10,319 nt of DNA from Actinomycetota bacterium (lineage in GTDB: Bacteria; Actinomycetota; Acidimicrobiia; Acidimicrobiales; Iamiaceae): the NCBI GenBank assembly GCA_018268545.1, contig JAFDWI010000018.1, positions 1-10,319 of the forward strand, read 5' to 3'. The notes under the pieces were generated by a model. It did not search any database, had not been told where the DNA came from, and was given only the letters and a program-made list of their open reading frames with translations. Made by a program: the position numbers and the translations under genes. Positions 7,098-10,319 of the stretch are shown piece by piece. Every line of letters starts with the position of its first letter. The stretch's first letter is position 1.

Positions 7098-7427
7098 TCA
7101 GGCGTGTTCGATGCAGAAGCGCGCCGCCGGCATAGCCTCGAGCCGTGCCGTGCCGATCGGCCCGCCGCACGTCTCGCAGGATCCGTACGTACCTGCCTCG
7201 ATGCGCGCGAGGGCGGCGTCGATCTCGTCGAGTTGCTCGCGTGCGGCCGCGATCGCCGCCTGGTTCTCGCCGAGCTCCGCGGCGACCTGCCCCGAATCGG
7301 CGAAGTTGTCGTCGTAGGCCAACGGGTCATCGGCGGTGACCGACAGTTCTTCGCTGCGCGCAAGCAGATCCGCCCGCAACTGTCGCAACGTCGCCAACGC
7401 GTCGAGGTCGGAATCCGGAGTCGCCAT
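7098..7427 (-). CDS. DksA/TraR-type zinc-finger protein, probable RNA polymerase regulator
   Basis: 109 aa. The family binds in the RNA polymerase secondary channel through a coiled-coil tip and modulates initiation, often with ppGpp. Residues 11-29 and about 46-78 are helical and charged and form the coiled-coil arms. The tip region is around 33-46 (DDPLAYDDNFADSG), where acidic residues sit as in family members. A zinc site follows: Cys84-x2-Cys87, then Cys105-x2-His108. The usual last ligand is Cys, so this is a CCCH version of the C4 finger. The protein is shorter than Escherichia coli DksA (151 aa), which is common in actinobacterial members. The ATG at 7427 has a TANNNT box 7 nt upstream, predicting a leaderless mRNA. 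The HD gene lies directly downstream. The function in transcription is inferred from the family. Confidence 0.88.
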   Translation of the reverse strand: MATPDSDLDALATLRQLRADLLARSEELSVTADDPLAYDDNFADSGQVAAELGENQAAIAAAREQLDEIDAALARIEAGTYGSCETCGGPIGTARLEAMPAARFCIEHA

Positions 7428-7434
7428 GAATGTA

Positions 7435-7440
7435 ATCGTA
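7435..7440 (-). promoter_or_regulatory. -10 box predicting a leaderless dksA-like transcript
   Basis: On the minus strand TACGAT lies 7 nt before the ATG at 7427-7425. There is no Shine-Dalgarno motif between them. The whole trpS-dksA gap is 36 nt, so the promoter must work in very little space, and no -35 match was found at normal spacing. Confidence 0.55.
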
Positions 7441-7448
7441 GATGCAAA

Positions 7449-7462
7449 CGCGCCGGGGCGCG
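7449..7462 (-). terminator. Possible weak terminator hairpin after trpS
   Basis: Two bases after the trpS stop, minus-strand transcript would form a 5-bp all-GC stem (7462-7458 with 7453-7449) with a 4-nt loop, followed by only three U residues. The stem is short and the U-tract poor, so efficient termination is doubtful. It may reduce read-through into the dksA-like gene. Confidence 0.3.
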
Positions 7463-7463
7463 C

Positions 7464-8453
7464 TCAGATCCCCCGACGGAGGAGAAATCCCATGGCATCC
7501 TCGGCACGGCGGACGATCGGAGCGGCGATCGCGTCGGCCCGAACGGCGCCGTCGGCGAGGATGGTGAGCAGGTGGGTCGGATCGTCGAGGAGTTCGGCTC
7601 GCCTCGAACGGACCGGTCGGACGAACTCCACGACCGCTTCGGCGACGGCCGCCTTGAGGTCGCCGTAGCGTTCGAACCCCGCGGCCGCGGACTCGGGGGT
7701 CGAGTCCGTGCATGCGGCGAGCAACGAAAGCAGGTTCGAGACGCCCGGTTTGGCCTCGGGGTCGTACCGTACGTCGGTGTCCGCATCGGTCACGGCACGC
7801 TTGACCTTGCGTGCGATCGCAGCATCGTCGTCGGACAGCAGGATCGTGCCCTGGGGCGAATCGAGCGATTTCGACATCTTGCGTTCCGGATGTTGCAGGT
7901 CCATGATCCGCGCACCGCTCGTGCGGTACACGCCGGTCGGGACGACGAACGTCTCGCCGTATCGGGCGTTGAACCGCAGGGCGAGGTCGCGGGTCAGCTC
8001 GATGTGCTGGCGCTGATCGTCGCCCACGGGTACCTGGTCGGCGTCGTAGGCCAGGATGTCGGCGGCCATCAGGGTCGGATAGGTGAACAGGCCGGCGGAC
8101 ACGAACTCGCCACGCGAGGACTTGTCCTTGAACTGGGTCATCCGCTGGAGTTCCCCGTAGGAGGCGGTGCACTCGAGCAGCCATGCGAGCTCCCGGTGCG
8201 CGGGGACCTGGCTCTGCAGGAACAGGATGCTGCGCTCGGGATCGAGACCCATCGCGAGAAACGTCGCCGTGAGGTCCAACGTCCGGGCGCGCAGGTCTCG
8301 GGGGTCCTGGGGAAAGGTGATCGAATGCAGGTCCACGACGCAGAACAGGCTCTCCGCGTGGGTCGCCTCGGCCACCCACAGCGCGATCGCACCGAGCAGG
8401 TTGCCGAGGTGGGGATCACCGCTGGGTTGCATGCCGGAGAAAACGCGCGTCAT
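7464..8453 (-). CDS. trpS: Tryptophanyl-tRNA synthetase
   Basis: Class I aminoacyl-tRNA synthetase that charges tRNA-Trp in the cytoplasm. 329 aa, the usual bacterial length. The N-terminal SGMQPSGDPHLGN (residues 6-18) holds the HIGH-type motif in its HLGN form. Near residues 144-162, GDDQRQHIELTRDLALRFN is the conserved tryptophan/ATP-site region, and KMSKS is at 192-196 (PERKMSKSLDSPQGTI). The C-terminal helical anticodon-binding part is complete. The ATG at 8453 is preferred because translation there starts immediately before the conserved motif. The frame runs further upstream (to 8498) but the extra residues are not family-like. TACGAT lies 8 nt before this ATG, predicting a leaderless transcript and supporting the start. 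The gene is transcribed away from scpA. Confidence 0.97.
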   Translation of the reverse strand: MTRVFSGMQPSGDPHLGNLLGAIALWVAEATHAESLFCVVDLHSITFPQDPRDLRARTLDLTATFLAMGLDPERSILFLQSQVPAHRELAWLLECTASYGELQRMTQFKDKSSRGEFVSAGLFTYPTLMAADILAYDADQVPVGDDQRQHIELTRDLALRFNARYGETFVVPTGVYRTSGARIMDLQHPERKMSKSLDSPQGTILLSDDDAAIARKVKRAVTDADTDVRYDPEAKPGVSNLLSLLAACTDSTPESAAAGFERYGDLKAAVAEAVVEFVRPVRSRRAELLDDPTHLLTILADGAVRADAIAAPIVRRAEDAMGFLLRRGI

Positions 8454-8461
8454 GGGCCTCG

Positions 8462-8467
8462 ATCGTA
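8462..8467 (-). promoter_or_regulatory. -10 box predicting a leaderless trpS transcript
   Basis: On the minus strand TACGAT ends 8 nt before the ATG at 8453-8451. It is identical in sequence to the box before the dksA-like gene. No Shine-Dalgarno lies in the gap. No T-box leader or tryptophan attenuator fits in this short space. Confidence 0.55.
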
Positions 8468-8519
8468 CGCTCGCATCCCGGACCGACCCGCAAATCACAA
8501 TGGTGCAACTTGGAGTTGG

Positions 8520-8525
8520 TAGGAT
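8520..8525 (+). promoter_or_regulatory. -10 box predicting a leaderless scpA transcript
   Basis: TAGGAT ends 7 nt before the GTG at 8533. The TAG in the box overlaps an upstream in-frame reading that could begin at the ATG at 8500. The box placement favours GTG 8533 as the real start. No clear -35 is visible. Confidence 0.55.
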
Positions 8526-8532
8526 CGCCTCC

Positions 8533-9336
8533 GTGACCTACGACGTCCAGACCCGCGTCTTCGAAGGGCCCTTCGACGTGCTCCTCCACCTCATCCTTCG
8601 TGAAGAGGTCGATCTGTACGAGATCTCGATGGTGCGCATCGTCGACGAGTTCGTCGCGTACGTCCACGCACTGGACGAACCCGACCTGGAGCTGACCACC
8701 GAGTTCCTGCTGATCGCAGCCACTCTCGTCCAGCTCAAGGCCCGACGTCTGCTCCCGGACGACGCGCCGCTCACTCTCGACGAGGAGCTGGCGATCTGGT
8801 CCGAACGGGACCTGCTGCTGGCCCGGCTGGTCGAATGCAAGACGTTCAAGGACGCCGCCGCCGAACTCGCCCGGATCAGTCGCGACGCGGAGCGCTGCGT
8901 GCCGCGTACCGTGGGCCCGGAGGATCGCTTCCTCGACCTCGTACCCGATCCCATGATCGGCGTGACGCCCGAGCACCTGCGGGCCGCGCTCGCCCGTGCG
9001 CTGACGCCTCGACCGGAACCGCGGATCGACCTCGACCATGTGGCGCCCATCAGGGCGAGCGTGGCCGAGACCGTCGTCGAGATCGCGGACAAGCTCCGTC
9101 GGGTCGGCCAGATGAGCTTCCGGGAGTTGACGGCATCGCTGGAGACCCGCCTCGAGATCGTCGTGCACTTCCTCGCCATCCTCGAGTTGTACAAGGAGGA
9201 CCGGATCGACCTCGACCAGGCCGAGATCTTCGGCGAGATCCGGATCGCGTGGCGCGAAGACGGGGGAAGTGACCCGCTTGCGTGGCATTCCGGATGGGAC
9301 GCTGCGCCCGCGCTGATCGACGCCTATGACGGATGA
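8533..9336 (+). CDS. scpA: Segregation and condensation protein A (kleisin)
   Basis: 267 aa kleisin that bridges SMC heads and, with ScpB, forms the SMC-ScpAB condensin that organises and segregates the chromosome. The N-terminal helical domain opens with VFEGPFDVLLHLI (residues 9-21) and REEVDLYEISM (23-33), the family signature. TEFLLIAATLVQLKARRLLP (56-75) follows. The middle (about 80-165) is the variable ScpB-binding linker. The C-terminal winged helix (about 172-241) carries MSFRELTASLETRLEIVVHF and LAILELYKEDRIDLDQAEIFGEI, the standard end of ScpA. The GTG at 8533 places the signature at the usual distance from the N-terminus. An in-frame ATG at 8500 would add 11 residues that are not family-like. 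The 3' end overlaps scpB by 11 nt. In mycobacteria a parA-like gene precedes scpA; here trpS is divergent instead. Confidence 0.96.
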   Translation: MTYDVQTRVFEGPFDVLLHLILREEVDLYEISMVRIVDEFVAYVHALDEPDLELTTEFLLIAATLVQLKARRLLPDDAPLTLDEELAIWSERDLLLARLVECKTFKDAAAELARISRDAERCVPRTVGPEDRFLDLVPDPMIGVTPEHLRAALARALTPRPEPRIDLDHVAPIRASVAETVVEIADKLRRVGQMSFRELTASLETRLEIVVHFLAILELYKEDRIDLDQAEIFGEIRIAWREDGGSDPLAWHSGWDAAPALIDAYDG

Positions 9337-9970
9337 CGCCCTGACGGGCGACTCCGACGAGGCGATGCGCGCCATCGAGGCGCTCGTGATGGTCGCGGAC
9401 GAGCCGGTCGAAGCGCAGTTGCTCGCGCAGCTCCTGGAGCTCCCGATCGGCCGGATCGAAGAGATCTGCGCTGCCCTTGCCGCCGGATATGCCGAACAGC
9501 ACCGAGGATTCGAGCTGGTCCGGGTCGCCGGGGGCTACCAGTACCGGAGCCATCCCGATCAGGCCGTGTACGTCGAGCGTTTCGTGCTCCACGGGCGCTC
9601 CGCCCGGCTCTCCGCTGCGGCCTTGGAAACCCTCGCGATCGTCGCCTACAAACAGCCGGTCTCGCGGGCCCAGGTGGCCGCGATCCGCGGCGTCAACGTC
9701 GACGGGGTGATCCGCACGCTCGAGCGACGCGGGTACATCGCCGAGATCGCCCGCGACCCGGGACCGGGCCAGGCGGTCCTGTACGGGACCACGAAACTCT
9801 TTCTCTCGAAACTCGGCATCGATTCGACCGATGACCTCCCGTCGCTCGCCGGGTTCATCCCCGATGCGGACATCGTCGAGGCGCTCGAGACGGGACTGCG
9901 GGTGCGCGACGACCCGGGCGACCCGACACCCGACGCCGGGGAATCGTCCGGTGACGTCGACGACGCCTGA
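9326..9970 (+). CDS. scpB: Segregation and condensation protein B
   Basis: 214 aa partner of ScpA in the SMC condensin complex. Two winged-helix domains are recognisable: the first at about residues 10-80 (AIEALVMVADEPV, then GFELVRVAGGYQYRS at 67-81), the second at about 93-166. The second contains the ScpB hallmark LETLAIVAYKQPVSRAQVAAIRGV (100-123) and LERRGYIAEI, ending with YGTTKLFLSKLGI. The C-terminal tail from about 190 is acidic and disordered-looking (Asp/Gly/Pro/Glu-rich) and lies partly over the start of rluB. The ATG at 9326 is inside the last codons of scpA, so translation is probably coupled and the two subunits made in step. Confidence 0.96.
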   Translation: MTDDALTGDSDEAMRAIEALVMVADEPVEAQLLAQLLELPIGRIEEICAALAAGYAEQHRGFELVRVAGGYQYRSHPDQAVYVERFVLHGRSARLSAAALETLAIVAYKQPVSRAQVAAIRGVNVDGVIRTLERRGYIAEIARDPGPGQAVLYGTTKLFLSKLGIDSTDDLPSLAGFIPDADIVEALETGLRVRDDPGDPTPDAGESSGDVDDA

Positions 9971-10319
9971 GCGATCCGAGGGCGAACGGCTCCAAAAGAT
10001 CATGGCGGCCGTCGGCGTCGCGAGTCGGCGTCGGTGCGAGGAACTCATCGAGCAGGGACGGGTGACCGTCGACGGTGAGATCGCCAATCTGGGGCGTCGC
10101 GTCGATCCGAACGTCGCTCGGATCGAACTCGACGGCATTCCCGTGTCGATCGCTCCGGATCATGTCCACTACCTGTTGAACAAGCCTCGTGGCGTGGTGA
10201 GCACGGCGTCCGACGAACGTGGTCGCCCCACGGTGGTGTCGCTCGTGCCGCCGTCGCCACGTGTCTACCCGGTCGGGCGGCTCGACATGGACTCCGAAGG
10301 GCTGTTGTTGGTGACCAAC
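9951..10319 (+). CDS. rluB: 23S rRNA pseudouridine synthase RluB/RsuA family, N-terminal part (runs off window)
   Basis: First 123 codons of a pseudouridine synthase of the RsuA/RluB/E/F family. The S4 RNA-binding domain covers about residues 12-60 (GERLQKIMAAVGVASRRRCEEL opening, GRVTVDGEI at 36-44). The catalytic domain begins with HYLLNKPRGVVST (73-85), and GRLDMDSEGLLLVTN (109-123) contains the catalytic Asp112. The GTG at 9951 overlaps the end of scpB by 20 nt and supplies a short polar leader before the S4 domain, with GGGGA at 9938-9942 as a possible Shine-Dalgarno. The only in-frame ATG nearby (10002) would cut into the S4 domain. The scpA-scpB-rluB order is common in Gram-positive bacteria, where the enzyme usually modifies 23S rRNA. 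The exact target cannot be read from this fragment. Confidence 0.93.
   Translation, partial: MTSTTPERSEGERLQKIMAAVGVASRRRCEELIEQGRVTVDGEIANLGRRVDPNVARIELDGIPVSIAPDHVHYLLNKPRGVVSTASDERGRPTVVSLVPPSPRVYPVGRLDMDSEGLLLVTN

Noticed and set aside
6849..8522. Long forward frame (about 557 codons) opposite trpS and the dksA-like gene
   Set aside because: The minus-strand genes have complete catalytic and zinc motifs and their own promoter boxes; the forward frame encodes no family I recognise.

Overview
This is a GC-rich, gene-dense stretch of a bacterial chromosome, almost certainly from an actinobacterium. The order recN - steA - steB/mctB - pyrG - ADP-ribose Nudix - xerD, followed by scpA - scpB - rluB, is the order known from Mycobacterium tuberculosis and relatives (Rv1696-Rv1701 and Rv1709-Rv1711). 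Valine (GTG) starts, overlapping genes and promoters placed directly on start codons also fit Actinobacteria. A deep branch such as Acidimicrobiia is my guess from overall style only. I see no mobile element, CRISPR array, tRNA, rRNA or sign of recent gene transfer.

Layout. Bases 2-928 hold the 3' half of recN (DNA repair ATPase), overlapping by ATGA with steA (925-2064), a membrane-anchored, thiamine-pyrophosphokinase-like cell-separation protein. A 181-bp gap follows that does not look like an ordinary spacer. It contains a 106-nt element closed by a 14-bp helix, with two internal hairpins (one capped by a GUGA tetraloop) and four GGACG repeats. It ends 46 nt before steB/mctB (2246-3355). 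I could not match it to a riboswitch class I know, and it is the most interesting item in the window. pyrG (3410-5059), the Nudix hydrolase (5056-5604) and xerD (5606-6559) are packed with overlaps or a 1-nt gap.

A reverse-strand block then follows: an HD-domain phosphohydrolase (7087-6572), a DksA/TraR-type zinc-finger protein (7427-7098) and trpS (8453-7464). xerD and the HD gene converge with only 12 bp between them. The forward strand resumes with scpA (8533-9336), scpB (9326-9970) and the start of rluB (9951 to the window edge). These three overlap and probably form one transcript.

Functionally the forward genes serve chromosome maintenance and division: RecN repairs breaks, XerD resolves dimers, ScpA/ScpB load onto SMC, and SteA/SteB promote septal cell separation. 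CTP synthase, ADP-ribose cleavage and rRNA pseudouridylation are housekeeping. Four genes (pyrG, dksA-like, trpS, scpA) have a TANNNT box 7-8 nt before the start codon, which predicts leaderless mRNAs. steB, with its structured leader and a Shine-Dalgarno site, is the contrast.
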